From: Vicugna pacos
Lineage: Eukaryota; Chordata; Mammalia; Artiodactyla; Camelidae
NCBI RefSeq assembly: GCF_048564905.1
Contig: NC_132996.1
Span: 59,370,501-59,434,500 of the forward strand
DNA: 64,000 bases
Direction: 5' to 3'
A program made the translations under genes and the position numbers. Under the pieces are notes generated by a model. That model did no database searches and had not been told where the DNA came from. It saw only the letters and a list, made by a program, of their open reading frames with translations. Below, one piece after another: positions 22,245 to 33,429 of this stretch; the stretch's first letter is position 1; each line of letters opens with the position of its first letter.

Positions 22245-22490
22245 AAGGAGAGGAACCTGGACTCAAGTTCTGACTCTGCATCTGGTCTGACCAGGATCTA
22301 GGCAAGGGATCTAGGCAAGCTCAGGATCTAGGCAAGTCTCTTTGTCTCTTGGATCTTAGTTTCCTTATATGTGGAACAGGCACAGTGATATTATCTGTCT
22401 CCTGGGGTTATTGTGAGGCTGAGCCAAGACAGCAAGGCACCAAATATAATGCTTGGCACATAGTAGGTGCTCAACAAAAGGCCCAGTATG
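22245..22490 (+). mobile_element. MIR SINE carrying a triplicated segment
   Basis: Sense MIR: 'gaacctggactcaagttctg', 'cttagtttccttatatgtgg', and the tail 'cttggcacatagtaggtgct'. The position of the usual 'tgggcaag' block is occupied by three copies of a 13-bp unit. Confidence 0.75.
22294..22336. repeat. 13-bp unit present three times
   Basis: GGATCTAGGCAAG occurs at 22294-22306, 22307-22319 and 22324-22336. The first two are directly adjacent and the third is 4 bases further on. All three are identical, so the duplication is young relative to its host MIR. Confidence 0.95.
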
Positions 22491-23104
22491 ACCAGAGCAT
22501 AGGTCCTGTTGGAACATGGGCACAAGCAGAGATTTGGGCGCTGCCATATGTCTTCTTTTGCCTTGCAGTGAGCCCTTTCCCCTCCTTCCTGGAGCTCACC
22601 AGCTGGCCTGGGAGGGCTGCTTGCCCACTCAGAGTTGCCAGGATGTTTGGCCATTCCCCGGGTCCAGAATGATCTTCCGGTTCTGTCATCATCCTTGAGC
22701 TCTTTCCAGCCTGAACACAACTGGGGCCAGTGTTCCAGGTCTGGTAACATTTGCTGGCAGAGTCCATGTTTGGGAACGACAGCTCTGTTTAGGTAGAAAC
22801 AGACACTGAAAACAGCTGCTGGCTTGTCTGCCTTGGTAAACACAGAGTAAGCCCTGCCACTTTGGGCTTTGCGAGGGGACGGAGCGCAAGGCAGGCCCGG
22901 CTCACAGCAGCTTGTAGGGGTGGGGGAAGGCCACCTTTTCAGTGAGTGTGGCAGCTTCCGCCTTACCCACCTCCTGGCCGCTAGGTGCTGGAGGGCCCGT
23001 CAGGCACTTTCTGCCATTTAACATCTGCGGCACTTTAGATCAATTTCTCAGCCTCTCTGGATGGGCCAGTCAGCAAAGGCAATTCCTGGCATGCCCCTGT
23101 GTGC
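22491..23104. other. Unassigned, nothing recognised
   Basis: GC-moderate sequence without recognisable repeat or exon. Confidence 0.3.
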
Positions 23105-23290
23105 CGATCCTCTTTAGTGAGTGGCTGCCAAAGTTACCTATGCATTGGAAATCACCTGAGTGGGGTTAATGAAAAAACTCAGATTGCCAGGCCCTGCCCC
23201 AGACTCACTGAGTCAGAAACCCTGAAGGCAGAGCCCAGGAAACTGCATTTTAAGGAACTCTTCAGGTGATTCTTGTACAGGCATCGCAGT
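23105..23290. mobile_element. MER5A-type hAT DNA transposon fragment
   Basis: 'cattggaaatcacctgagtg', 'actcagattgccaggccct', 'ggaaactgcattttaaggaa' and 'caggtgattcttgtacagg' follow the MER5A order. Confidence 0.75.
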
Positions 23291-23552
23291 ACCATCTGGT
23301 AAAACACCTCCATAATCACTGTCGGAATTTCAGCAGGTTCCCTGGGCAACCAGGGGAATGAGGTGGTCAGGAGGAGGGGCTTATAGGTGATGTCAGCGCC
23401 CCAGTCCTCTTCACATGCACAGCAGCAGTTATGCTTTTTTAACATTGGCTTAGAAACAGATGTTCTTAGATGTATGTCTTCTTAGAACAGACGATATCAC
23501 TGTTCTAAGATCTAAAGAGTGATACCCCATCCCCTAGACTTACCCCGTTTCC

Positions 23553-23600
23553 AATCCATCCACCCATCCACCCATCCATCCACGCATCTATCCATCATCC
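23553..23600. repeat. (CATC)n-type microsatellite
   Basis: Imperfect CCAT/CCAC/CATC tetranucleotide run. It sits at the 3' tip of an antisense L2. Confidence 0.9.
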
Positions 23601-23890
23601 ATCATTTTCTTAGTACCTACCTGCTCTTTGCCTGGCTCTTGCTGGGCTTTGGAGACACAGGGAAGAATAAAATCTGGTTCCTGGCCAGAATTTCCCATCT
23701 AGATAAATAGAAATGCAAAACATCCTGCTACGTGGGGATCCACCCAATGAGTAATTCTCCAGTAGGTACAGGGATGGCACAAGGCAGAAATGATGGATTC
23801 CACATGGAGAAAGGGTCAGAGAAGGCCTCACAGGATGGCAATTGGTGAGTAGCCATGGGAGTAGGAGTTTGCCAGATGGAGAGAATGAGT
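23601..23890 (-). mobile_element. L2 LINE, 3' end
   Basis: Antisense L2: 'ttcttagtacctacctgctc', 'ggagacacagggaagaataa', then the 'gggtcagagaaggcctcaca' block. Confidence 0.65.
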
Positions 23891-24124
23891 GTGAGGCTGC
23901 GTAGGAAGGTAGGTGGGTCCTGTGAATGAAATCCCTTCGCGTCCACTATGAGAGCAAATATCTCTCCTTGGGCTTTTTGGAGCCCACGTTCTGATGCTCA
24001 TCTGAAGCTGCAACCTCAGCCTGCTTCTGGTCCTTTGGAGTGAAAAGGAACCACTCAGTGTGTATGGCAGGCTCATGGTGGCTGTGTCTTACACAGTAAA
24101 GTTATTGTGGAATTAACATGTAAA

Positions 24125-24275
24125 CAACTGTCCAAGACGAGAGGAACAGGAATCTTAAGAGCCTGTGTTCAGGTCCTAGCTCTGCCTACAACTCACTATG
24201 TAACTGTGGGCAGGGCTCTGAGCCTCAGTTTCCCCATCTCTAAGATGAAAGATTCAGGCTTCCAGCTCTGCCAGT
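24125..24275 (+). mobile_element. MIR SINE
   Basis: Sense MIR: 'gttcaggtcctagctctgcc', 'ctatgtaactgtgggcaggg', 'cctcagtttccccatctcta'. Confidence 0.75.
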
Positions 24276-24473
24276 TTCTGCCTGGAGCACCGCCCCAACA
24301 TCCTGGCTGCAATGCACTTATTAGAAACGACCTTCCTCTCCACTCCAAGCTGGTCTATCTCAGCACATCAGCAGCACAACATCTTGCAGGATTAGCGGAT
24401 TTGATTTGAGCCCCCAGCATGGTCTGTGCAGCCCAGCAGCTGTTTGGCAGGGGAAGTGCAATGTGGATGGAAG

Positions 24474-24487
24474 CCTGGAGGTGGCGC
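24474..24487 (+). promoter_or_regulatory. CTCF-like site
   Basis: CCTGGAGGTGGCGC matches the CTCF core CCASYAGRKGGCRS with two mismatches and retains the AGGTGGCGC half intact. It lies in a repeat-free stretch (24280-24970). Prediction only. Confidence 0.3.
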
Positions 24488-24974
24488 TGTGGCTCCAATT
24501 GCGGAGCTGCTCTCTGGAGTCGGTCTCTTGTTTTCAGAGTATCTGTGGCAACTGGGGCAAATTCTGTTCTTTCGTGGGACCCTCACAGTCCAGCAGCCCC
24601 TGCTCGTTTGCAGGAAGCAGCCAGGCCAGGCCCCTCGGGCCTTCTCACCTCCTGAGCCCCTTCCCACATCTTCAAAGCTGTTTCCCTGTGGGCCCTCCCT
24701 TCAGGAGAGGAGGAGGAACGCCTGTTGTGAATGGCGTGTGGGTGGACCAGGGGTCTGTGCCTGTGTTTTCTGGTGCTTATTGCAGGCAGGGGGCCCTCGG
24801 TGTGGAGCTGCCATGGGGTCTGTGACATGATACCTTGTGAGGGATTCACCTGATATTTTTAAAGCACTTTTCTTCCCACTACTACCTTCTCTCCATTCAT
24901 TTGGTTTCGCTTTTTAGTTGAGCCACTGAATAACGAATCCAGGGGAAGAGATTGATGGAGGCAGACCAAAGGCA

Positions 24975-25400
24975 CGGGGAAAGTGCTAACATTAATGAAA
25001 TGCCTGCTGGGTGCCCAGTGCTCCCACACAATAACACAATAGCCGTGAGTTTTATACTTCCTTTCAGCTGCATCACCCTTTCCTCCATGCCAAATCACAA
25101 GCCAAACCCGCCACCTAAACCAGATACCAGGGGAACTGCTCTGGTGGAACGGCTGGGGCACCGAGGGACCTGCCCCTCACCTCCCCATCCCGTCCCTCCT
25201 TACCTCCCAGAAGATCCTCTGGTGCTTCCACCAAAGCCAGATCTAAAGCACTGTGCACATTAACCTGTATATAGCTCTTAGAGGAAATAGCCTCCCAGTT
25301 TTTCAAATATAAAGGCTGAGGCCCAGAGAAATGAGGTGATTTGCCAGGATCACATGACTAATAAAAGGCAGAGGGCCCAGGCACCCCTGACTCCAGAGCC
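24975..25400 (-). mobile_element. Two MIR fragments
   Basis: An antisense MIR 5' outline at about 24975-25080 ('atgcctgctgggtgcccagt') and another at 25255-25400 ('gctgaggcccagagaaatga', 'atttgccaggatcacatgac'). The DNA between is unassigned. Confidence 0.55.
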
Positions 25401-25889
25401 CCCACCTCTGCCTGGAAGACAGTGGGTTCTCTGCTTCCTAAGGTGGGGCAGGAAGGAGCTGTGGCTCCACCCGCTGCACAGAGGACCAGGCCAGATACAC
25501 AAGACGGGGCTGGTGCCGGATATCTGGTAAAGATCTGAAAAGAAGGAACCCGGCTAGGACAGGAGAGCTATGGAAGATGGGAAACACATGGGGAGTGGGT
25601 TCTGCCCCGCCAGGGAAATGATCACTCCGCCCCCAGGCAAGCTCCAACTTGGCTAGCTTCGGAAGACACCGGCCAGCCATGTGCTAGACATTCAGGCTCA
25701 AGCTTTCCGGGCCCTGATCAGACTGTTTGGTTCCAGGGCAGACAGGGTTTGGAGCTATTAAATATGAACTGGAGCTCGGTTCCTGCTTTGCAGGTGGAAG
25801 AGAGATTGTGGAAGAATAGCACGATGCTTTAAAAAGAACAAATAATGGAGGTCATTTGTTTGCTTGGAAATTTTTGTTTGTGTGGAAAC

Positions 25890-26610
25890 TTCTAAGGAGC
25901 ATAGAATTGGAGTCAGAAATCTAAGGATTCAAAGGTGATCAAATTCAAAGGATTCAAAGGATACTGGTTCTGAGACAGGTTGGGACCAGAGACCTGGGAC
26001 CCTGGGCTGAGTACTTATACTGGGACCCAGACGGAACAATAGGATACAAAGAAACTATACAGTACTAAAATTAACTATGTGCATGCGCAGTTAGGGCAAG
26101 TTATGAGCAGTAAGATACAAAAAACTCAAAAACCCAACTGCCACTTCTGAGGTGCCGGGAGCAAAAGTAGGGTGCCGGGAGCAGAAGCAAGATACTGTGC
26201 ATCATCCCTGCACACAGCACCTCCAAGGGGGTGGGCAGACCACCTAAGCCGCCCTTCTAGCCCTACCCCTGGACCCGCCCCTACCCTCACCCCATTTAAG
26301 GGACCAGCTCGCCCCACCTTAGGGAGCGAGAAAAGGACCCTGTTACTTGTTTTCCCTCGTTTGTGCTGTAGCCCGAGTCCCAGTAAAGCCATCCCTGAAT
26401 TTCTCATCTGGCCTCTTATCAATTTCTATTGATTAAGGAGACCAGGAACCCTGGTTGGTAACAGTTCAACCTAACCTCTCTGAGTCTCAGTTGTCTCCTT
26501 TGTGAAATGGCCTCACCAACAGTCCCTGTGTCACTAGGGTGCTGTGGGGCGGGGTTGGGGATGCAATGAGCTCTGGTGAGTGAAGCATCAAGTCTGCGCT
26601 GTGCAGCGTA
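25890..26610 (+). mobile_element. MIR SINE interrupted by an LTR
   Basis: The left part (25890-25970, 'gaattggagtcagaaatcta') and the right part (26464-26610, 'ctctctgagtctcagttgtc') are the two halves of one sense MIR. They are separated by the solo LTR at 25971-26463. Confidence 0.65.
25971..26463 (+). mobile_element. Solo LTR of an ERV1-type endogenous retrovirus
   Basis: A 493-bp LTR starting TGAGACAGGT and ending GGTAACA, flanked by the 4-bp duplication GTTC (25967-25970 and 26464-26467). TG...CA ends and a 4-bp duplication fit class I (gammaretrovirus-like) elements. A TATA-like ATTTAAG (26294-26300) and a poly(A)-like AGTAAA (26382-26387) set the plus orientation. A 20-bp segment is duplicated in tandem at 26151-26190. 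No internal sequence remains, so this is an LTR-LTR recombination product. The intact duplication suggests a much younger age than the surrounding MIR. Confidence 0.85.
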
Positions 26611-26764
26611 AACAGTGATTCTGTCCGGGCTCTCCCAACCCTTCTCAAAGCCCATTGAGTTTATGGTATGTGCGAAAAGGATGTGCTTCCAATGGGCACT
26701 TAATGGATGACTTATCACTTCTCATTGCGATCAACTGGCTGAAACACTTACTTTCTCATCTTAA

Positions 26765-26950
26765 TGTGTGAGATGTGACACTGATCCTCAGAACTGTAAA
26801 CATAGAGCCTCAGAGAGCTCAGGATGGTTGAACCCAACTCCTTCACTTTAGAGATGGGGAAAGTGACTAACCCAATGTCACTCATTGGGTTAGTGGCAGA
26901 GCTGGGGCTGGAACCTGTATCTGCTGACTCCCAGCCCACTGCTCTGTCAT
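26765..26950 (-). mobile_element. MIR SINE with internal palindrome
   Basis: Antisense MIR: 'tttagagatggggaaagtga', 'tggcagagctggggctggaa', 'ctgactcccagcccactgct'. The usual 'acagctagtaa' segment has been replaced by the right arm of a perfect palindrome. Confidence 0.75.
26866..26894. repeat. Perfect 12-bp inverted repeat, 5-base loop
   Basis: ACTAACCCAATG (26866-26877) is the exact reverse complement of CATTGGGTTAGT (26883-26894). The loop is TCACT. Confidence 0.95.
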
Positions 26951-27184
26951 CCCAGGTGAGAAGGAAGGTCCACAGGATGCTGTCTTGATCCCTTCTGGTC
27001 CATGATTTCTACATCTGTGAGGAGAATAGAATGAGGGGTTCCCCAAGGGAGGCCTGCTCTGCTCCAGGGACCCCATCATGTGGGGATCATGTACTGGGAA
27101 TGAATGGTGCCTCCATTATAGGACTGAGATCTCTGGAGCCAGGACAAGCCCTGACACCAAACGTCAGTGGTGGAGTAGGCTCCT

Positions 27185-27375
27185 ACCACAGGCATCAGGT
27201 GTTAAGGAGATTGTCCAACGTGGAGTTGATTCCATCCCTGCCTTTTACCAGCTGTGTGACCTGGACAGGAAATTGCTCTCTCTGAGCCTGTTTCCTTGTT
27301 TGAGAGCCAAGGAGAAAAAAGTACATACTTCATAGGTTATTGTGAAGATTAATAAAGTTAATGCAATAATTATAG
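27185..27375 (+). mobile_element. MIR SINE
   Basis: Sense MIR: 'ttaccagctgtgtgacctgg', 'ctctctgagcctgtttcctt', 'ttattgtgaagattaataaa'. Confidence 0.7.
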
Positions 27376-27384
27376 GCAATACTT

Positions 27385-27600
27385 AGTGAACATGGAGTGT
27401 GGGCCCGGTTGGGTTCTAAACTATATGTATTTGCTTATTTAATCATTGTAACTACTTCTATTGCACTGCTGAGAAAAAAGGCTCAGGGTGGTTAAGCAGT
27501 GCCCAAGGAGACACAGTTGGAGAGGACAGTGCCAGATTCTGCACCCAGGTTGACTGGCGCTGACATCCTACTCTTAACCACTCTGCCCTCTGGCCCCGCA
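27385..27600 (-). mobile_element. MIR SINE
   Basis: Antisense MIR: 'gctgagaaaaaaggctcagg', 'agcagtgcccaaggagacac', 'agattctgcacccaggttga'. It is convergent with the MIR just before it. Confidence 0.65.
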
Positions 27601-27714
27601 ATTTAGGCAACTCCCAGTGCTTAGCATGTAGGTGCTCCAGAAAGGTCCAGCCCCCCCCCCTTTTCCCTACTGTCCTCAGCCACCTGCTTCTTGCTCCCAA
27701 GAGGGGGTTCCAGA

Positions 27715-28110
27715 AACAGTGTACTGTGGTTTCTCAGACACTGAAAGTCCACACAACTTGACTATTTCACCTTGAATCGTTTTTCTCCTCTGTTTTGATG
27801 TTGGTTTTGCTTTTTAAATTTTTCGTTCCATAATCAAAAGCGCAGCTGAATTGCCAGCAAAGCAAATCTCTTGATCCTGTGCTCCTGGGCACCAGGTGAG
27901 CCTCTGCACTCAGCTAAGCTCCCAGTGCCAGTCAGCCAAGGGGCACGATTGCCTGGCTTCTAATTGCACGCATGCGTGCTAAGCCCCCAACGCACGGCCA
28001 GCTTCCTGAATACGAACAACCAATTTGGGAGAAAATACATCTTCTTGTCTGTGGGTTTCTGGTGACACTCATTCAAGTCCTGGTTAATATAGAGACCTTG
28101 TCAGCACATT
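27715..28110. promoter_or_regulatory. Candidate conserved noncoding element
   Basis: Repeat-free stretch with an AT-rich core (27775-27845) inside GC-richer DNA, with words such as GTTTTGATGTTGG and TAATCAAAAGC. There is no splice-bounded frame. Conservation is inferred only from composition and repeat absence. Confidence 0.25.
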
Positions 28111-28754
28111 CAAATACGCCTCTTAGCGCAGAAGCTTGTCTTCTCAGCAGGATCCGCAGAGCCCCGAAGAACAGAGGGCCTCAGGAAGCAGCAGGAAACA
28201 CTCAGCCACTGGGTCATCCTAAGCCCCGACTCCCCTGAGGCTCTGGTTCCCTTCCAGCTACTTGCAGGCCTTGGACCCACAGAGGATAAAACAAGGAAAC
28301 AGAAGAGTGGCTGAGTGAGACCAAGCTGCCTGGTGAATAAAGACAAATCAGTACAATGAAGAATTTGGCCAGGCCATTTAAAGGTCCAAATGTATTGCTT
28401 CTTCCAGTGGTACAAAGGAAAAGCAGTCTGCCCTGGGGATCCAGGTCCGCTAGTGTCATGGTCGGAAGGGCAAGGTCAGAGATCAAAGTGGACTGGATGC
28501 TAAGGTCGGGTCTCAGACCTGCTTCTAGGCCCGCAGTGCCAGCATCTACAGTGTGTTTATACAAACGTTCGGCAGAGCCCCCAGCTGCCTCTTGTTTTCC
28601 CATCTCTGTTTGTGGAAACCCTCCCCATGCTTTGGGGCCCCTCGCCAATGCCATTGCTTCCAGAAAGACTTAGAATCAATCCTCTGTCTCCTTGGTACCT
28701 CTCATTATAACCGCATCTCTTATCACCTTCTACCTGGCATCACGGCTGCTTACA

Positions 28755-29650
28755 CACCTGCCTTCATCCTGGAGATGCTTGTTGAGCTCTAATTACGTGG
28801 CAGAGCTAGTCATTGGTGATGAGAAAGATACAATCCCTGTATTACTTAAAAAGCTCACATGCTCACAGTCTAGCAGAGACAGACAAGTCAACACATAATT
28901 AAAACACAGACTGCCTTGAATGCCGAGAGGCCAGGCTATCTCCCTGGGCTGGGGCTGAGGGCGGGGGACATCCAGGAAGACTTCCCGGAGGCGATGATGC
29001 CTGGCTTATCTCTTAGGGGATGGGCTCCACGAAAGAGCCAGGGGATGGGGAAGAAGGAGAGATTTTAGTGTGGTGGAACAGCAGGGGCAAACGCAGGGAG
29101 ATGCTGGAGGGCGGTCCTCAGGGAGGGAACCCCAGGGAGCACAGGTGGCTGGAGTGGAGGGTGCCCTGGGCAGGGGCAGGAGGTGGGGCTGGGCAGGCTG
29201 GTAGCTGTCAGATCCCGGAGGGCCTAATGAGCCCTGCATAGCAGTCTGGGCTTTATCCCGCAGACAGTGAAGCATCATGGAAAGGGTTTTAGGAGGCAAG
29301 GACCGGACCAGATCTGTGTTTTGAAAAGATGACTTAGGCTGCAGAGTGAAAATGGATGGTTGCAAGGCGAGATCAGGGAGATCAGGTAGGAGGCGGTAGC
29401 ATTAGTCCAGGTGCGAAGTGATGACTTGGACTAACTGGCAGCAGTGGAGGGATGAGAAGCAGAAGGATTCAGGATCTGTCGACGTGGGAGAATTGGCAGG
29501 ACACATTTGCTGACGGGATGGGGGAGAGAGAGAGCTAGTCGGGGATGACTCCCAGAATCACAGCGCCATCAGCCAAGGAGGAGGATGAAGTCTGGGAGGA
29601 AAGATGATGTTTAGTTTAGGAAATGCTAGTCAGAGAAGCCTGGGGGTACC
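28755..29650 (-). mobile_element. L2 LINE, 3' portion
   Basis: Antisense L2 over 0.9 kb: the 3' tip at 28760-28800 ('gcttgttgagctctaattac'), 'aaagctcacatgctcacagt', the repeat-typical 'atcatggaaagggttttagg' near 29275, then 'tagtcggggatgactcccag' near 29540. Confidence 0.8.
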
Positions 29651-30249
29651 TCCGAGCATTTGTAGCAGCCCCTTCCTCCTCTTTCCCCTTCTCCCCAGAC
29701 TGCTCTCTCTGTGGATTATCCTCAGACTTACTACCTAAACCTATGTTCAAGGGGTAGCCTGAAGTTGGGCTAATTTTTTTTCACTTCCAGGTGCCAGAGA
29801 CATTTGTAAAAAGTCACCACGTAGGTGCACCCTTGCTGAAGGTGTCCGAGCTGGACTGCAGTGTGCATGCCTCCCTGGGGTGTTTGTACATTTAGGAGAA
29901 ACCTGGGAGAAGAGGGACATGAAAGGTGGAATTCCAGGGTTGTCAGGAGAGAGATTTGGCAGGAGCCCTTCCCCAGAGCTTGAGAACACACTTGCTGGGG
30001 TTGGGGGACCATCCATTCCTGGGGCCCTCCCTCTTGCGTCTTTTCCCAGTTGACCCCTGGTCCAGCTCTGCAGCCTTCAGTAGTGGACCCTGCGCCTAGT
30101 CTCCCCACTGACCACCTTCACGTCAAGCTCTCACTGCCAGCTTCAAGACCCCAGGAAAGTTCTTTGTCCTTCCTGGGCCTGCTTCCTTATTCATAAAATG
30201 TCTGGATTACATTATTTCTTTTCCCTTCCACACACTCTTCTTCTTCTTT
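29651..30249. other. Unassigned, nothing recognised
   Basis: No clear repeat or gene. Confidence 0.3.
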
Positions 30250-30480
30250 GTTGGTTAAGAACATGGCTTTGGAATCCGACTTATCTGGGTGTGAATTTCA
30301 GGCCCATCACTCTCTACCTGGATGTTGCTTCACCAGTGCCTTAGTCTCCTCATCTGTAAAGTGGGCACAGGACTATGCAGTACCTGCTGCATATCGTTAG
30401 TGTCCATATTCACAGTGCAAAGAGACAGTGCACAGAGAGCTCTGAGGTCAGTGCCTGGTGCCCAGCAGGTGCTCAAAACC
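30250..30480 (+). mobile_element. MIR SINE
   Basis: Sense MIR: 'gaacatggctttggaatccg', 'ccttagtctcctcatctgta', and the tail 'gcccagcaggtgctcaaaac'. Confidence 0.75.
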
Positions 30481-31126
30481 TGCTAAGGTCGTGGTCGCCA
30501 TATCATCAAGATGCCCCTCCTTCCTCTCTCTTTCCCTCTCTTCCTCCCTAATGTTCTTTGCAAATACTCCCAATACATGGATCCTCTTGTCTGGGCTGCC
30601 AGCTCTGCAGTCTGAAGGCAGAGGGCTGGATTGGATGACCCCGTAGGTCTCTCTGGTTTGAGAATTTGGGATCTCAAGGGCTTGGGAACATTCTCTGTGA
30701 ACTTTCCTCACTTGGATTCTCCAGGTGATTTGGGAGCTGGCCTCTGCAGGTCTCTGTCTCTAGTTTTTCCAAGTTTTCTGGAGGCTCCCTCTCTCCAGCC
30801 CTGACTTTCTGCATCCCCTCCTGTGTCCGGACAGGTTAAGGCATGTGCTCTCAACCAGCTGGCCCAGCCCCTCCACTGGCTCCCCAATTACTGGCTTTCT
30901 GGCTTGGCTTCATCCTGCATTTCCTAAGAATGTTCTGAGGAACTTCATGTACATCTCCCCGCCTGCCCGCGCTCTACGTTTCTGAAGCCGACTTCAGAGC
31001 AGAGGGAAATGGCTTTGGCAGAATGAGCTTTTGTATTCTCTGTGCCGCCTCTCTGCCTGGCAGTTCCTGGTGCCCAGGGAGCTCGGCTCTGCGGGACTCC
31101 TCTACTGATCTCCTTGGTCTGTCTCG
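30481..31126. other. Unassigned, nothing recognised
   Basis: A C/T-rich patch lies at 30505-30550. No gene or clear repeat. Confidence 0.3.
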
Positions 31127-31628
31127 CTGTGTTTCAGTCATGATTCTCCAGAGAAACAGAGCCTATAGGATGTGTGTATGTGTATATAATAATGTGTGTG
31201 TGTGTGTGTGTATAATAATGTGTGTGTGTATATACATATATTACACTGCCAGGTATAGTGGTTGAGGTGTGAGTGTATAAAAGATTTATTTAAAGGAATT
31301 GGCTTACACAATTGTGAATGCTGGCAAGTCCAAAATCTACAGGGTGAGTAAATAGGCCAGAGACACAGAAAAGAGTCAATGCCATGGTTCAAGTTTGAAG
31401 GCTACAGAATTTCCTCCTGCTTGGGGGAGGTCAGTCTTTTTTTCTAGTCAGGCCTTCACCTGACTGGATGAGGCCCATGCACGTGATGGAGGGCCATCTG
31501 GCCAAAATCCACTGACTTAAATGTTAATGTCATCTGCAAATATCTTCACAGAAACATCCAGAATGATGCTGCACCTTATATCTGGGCACCATGGCCCAGT
31601 CAAGTTGACACAACAATTAGCCACCACC
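31127..31628. mobile_element. Old LTR fossil (MaLR/ERVL-like)
   Basis: The entry block 'gattctccagagaaacagag', the middle 'cacctgactggatgaggccc', 'cttaaatgttaatgtcatct' and the end 'cagtcaagttgacacaacaa' match a widespread old mammalian LTR. I could not settle the subfamily or orientation. It is decayed and has a microsatellite inside. Confidence 0.55.
31168..31241. repeat. (TG)n/(TA)n microsatellite
   Basis: Interrupted GT runs with TATAATAATG spacers occurring twice, inside the LTR fossil. Confidence 0.95.
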
Positions 31629-31939
31629 CCGTGTTACTGGCAAATGCCAGAGAAATAGTCCAGGCCTCAGGGATGCTTCTCCTGACCCTGTGTTCCAGAC
31701 CAGGTCATGTCAGCACTTTGTTCCTGCTTTTCCAGAACATCATGATGGAAAGGGACCAACCACCAGGTGTAGACTCTGCCTCAGCCAGTCAGGGCCTCGT
31801 GGCCTGCAGTAGATCAGGCCTGGGACTGAAGGCCTGAGGGGCTGAGGGGTGGAGTGGGAGGCACTGAGCATCTCTCTAAGGAGAATTGGGAGAAGGGGTT
31901 GAAGGAGGTTGCTGCCCCCTTGACCTCATAGACAGTGCC

Positions 31940-32060
31940 CAGTTGCATATCAGAATCACCTTAAAAGGCAGTTTCCCAGACCCCACGCTCAAGGGAAATG
32001 CCTGATTCAAAAGACCAGGGCCTCTGGCTTTTTAGCAAGTACTTAATGTATTGCCATAGA
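31940..32060. mobile_element. MER5A-type hAT fragment
   Basis: 'gcatatcagaatcaccttaa', 'gcagtttcccagaccccacg' and 'atgcctgattcaaaagacca' follow MER5A order. Confidence 0.65.
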
Positions 32061-32829
32061 AAATTTCATAATGAGAGTCGAGTTAGGAGCATCTCCCGAG
32101 GCCAGACATTCTCATCATCTGCAGTGAGGCACCTGGTCCAACCCATAATTTCATGCTGACTCAACTTTTTACCATCTCTCTTGAATGACTCCTGTGATAG
32201 AGGTATTATTCCCACCAAGGGAGCCCCTTGTGTTTTAAGAGGAGAGACATGAAGTCTGGCTTCCCATACCTTCCAGCTGCTGGTCCTTGCTCCGGCTCTT
32301 AGAACCAGAAGGAATCTGTCTAATTACTCTTCCACTGGAGAGCCCTTGAGGTATTGATGACAGTTCTCATTTCCTGCTGTGTCTTTTCTGGGTGAAAAAT
32401 CCCCAACCCCCTCACCAGGCGATGTCTCTCTCAGTGTGAGATCCCAGGAGTGGGCCCTGCTCAGACTACTGTTTGGCTCCTGCAATGCCCAGCAGAATAA
32501 TCACCTCCCTCCCCCTGGACACTCCACCTCCATTAATGTGACCTTTGCGGTAGCCTCTTATATTAGCCCCATCAGGCTGTGGATAAAATCCTTTAAGTCT
32601 GAGCCCCCAGCCTCAATCCTACTCCTCCCCCCTCTTGACTTAATTGCTCCCGTGGGAAGAAGAGCTTCTTCAAGGGCCTGAGAACCCCAGAGCTTTTGCT
32701 TCCATTTTGAAAAACACAAACTGCAGAATGTTCTCCAGGAATCTGGGAATACAGAGTTTGCTGCCCTTTCGGATTGGCCACCCCTGAGGCCATGACCTGA
32801 CCTAGAGTCCAGAGCCCTTTATGGAGGGT
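32061..32829. other. Unassigned, nothing recognised
   Basis: No gene or clear repeat. A repeat-free block at 32510-32780 has mixed composition. Confidence 0.3.
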
Positions 32830-33050
32830 CCACTGTAATGTAGCAGAAAGCTCAGAGCCTTGGGGCCAGGTGGGCTTAGGTTCAAATCCCAGCTCCACCA
32901 GCTGTGGGCATTGGGGCAACTGAGCCTCCGTTCATTCATCCATAAATAGTACCTGCCTCCTAGGGCTGTGCTGAGAATTCCAGATAAAGTCTCAAAGCAG
33001 CTCACCCAGGGCCTGGCACAAAGTAGGTGCACCGTAAGTCTAAGTTCTCT
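32830..33050 (+). mobile_element. MIR SINE, nearly full length
   Basis: Sense MIR: 'agcagaaagctcagagcctt', 'ggttcaaatcccagctccac', and the tail 'agggcctggcacaaagtagg'. Confidence 0.8.
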
Positions 33051-33429
33051 CTAGGTTCTAAGTTTTCTTCTCCTTCCATCTTTCCCCATCAAGTCCCCCA
33101 ATTCTAGCCCCTAATGCTGCAGAGTCCTATCAAGTAAAGTGACCAGAGGCTCCAACCAAAATTGTGGGGCTTTGGACACCTGCCCCAGTGTGAAAGGACA
33201 AGCCGTTTCCTTTCTTCTGATCTTGGGTCCCTCATCACAGACCTTAGAAAGGTAGACCAGAAGGTCACACGAAGGCCCCTTCCAGTTCTGCCCGTCAGAT
33301 CTCCCCACAAGCCTCGCGGTCCTTTGGGACACTGAGCCCTGGAAGGGAGTGAGGCAGATGTGAAAATCATCTAACAGGCTCCCTAAGGGAAAAGAGGACT
33401 GTTCCTCCTCACCACTCAGCCCAGATTCA

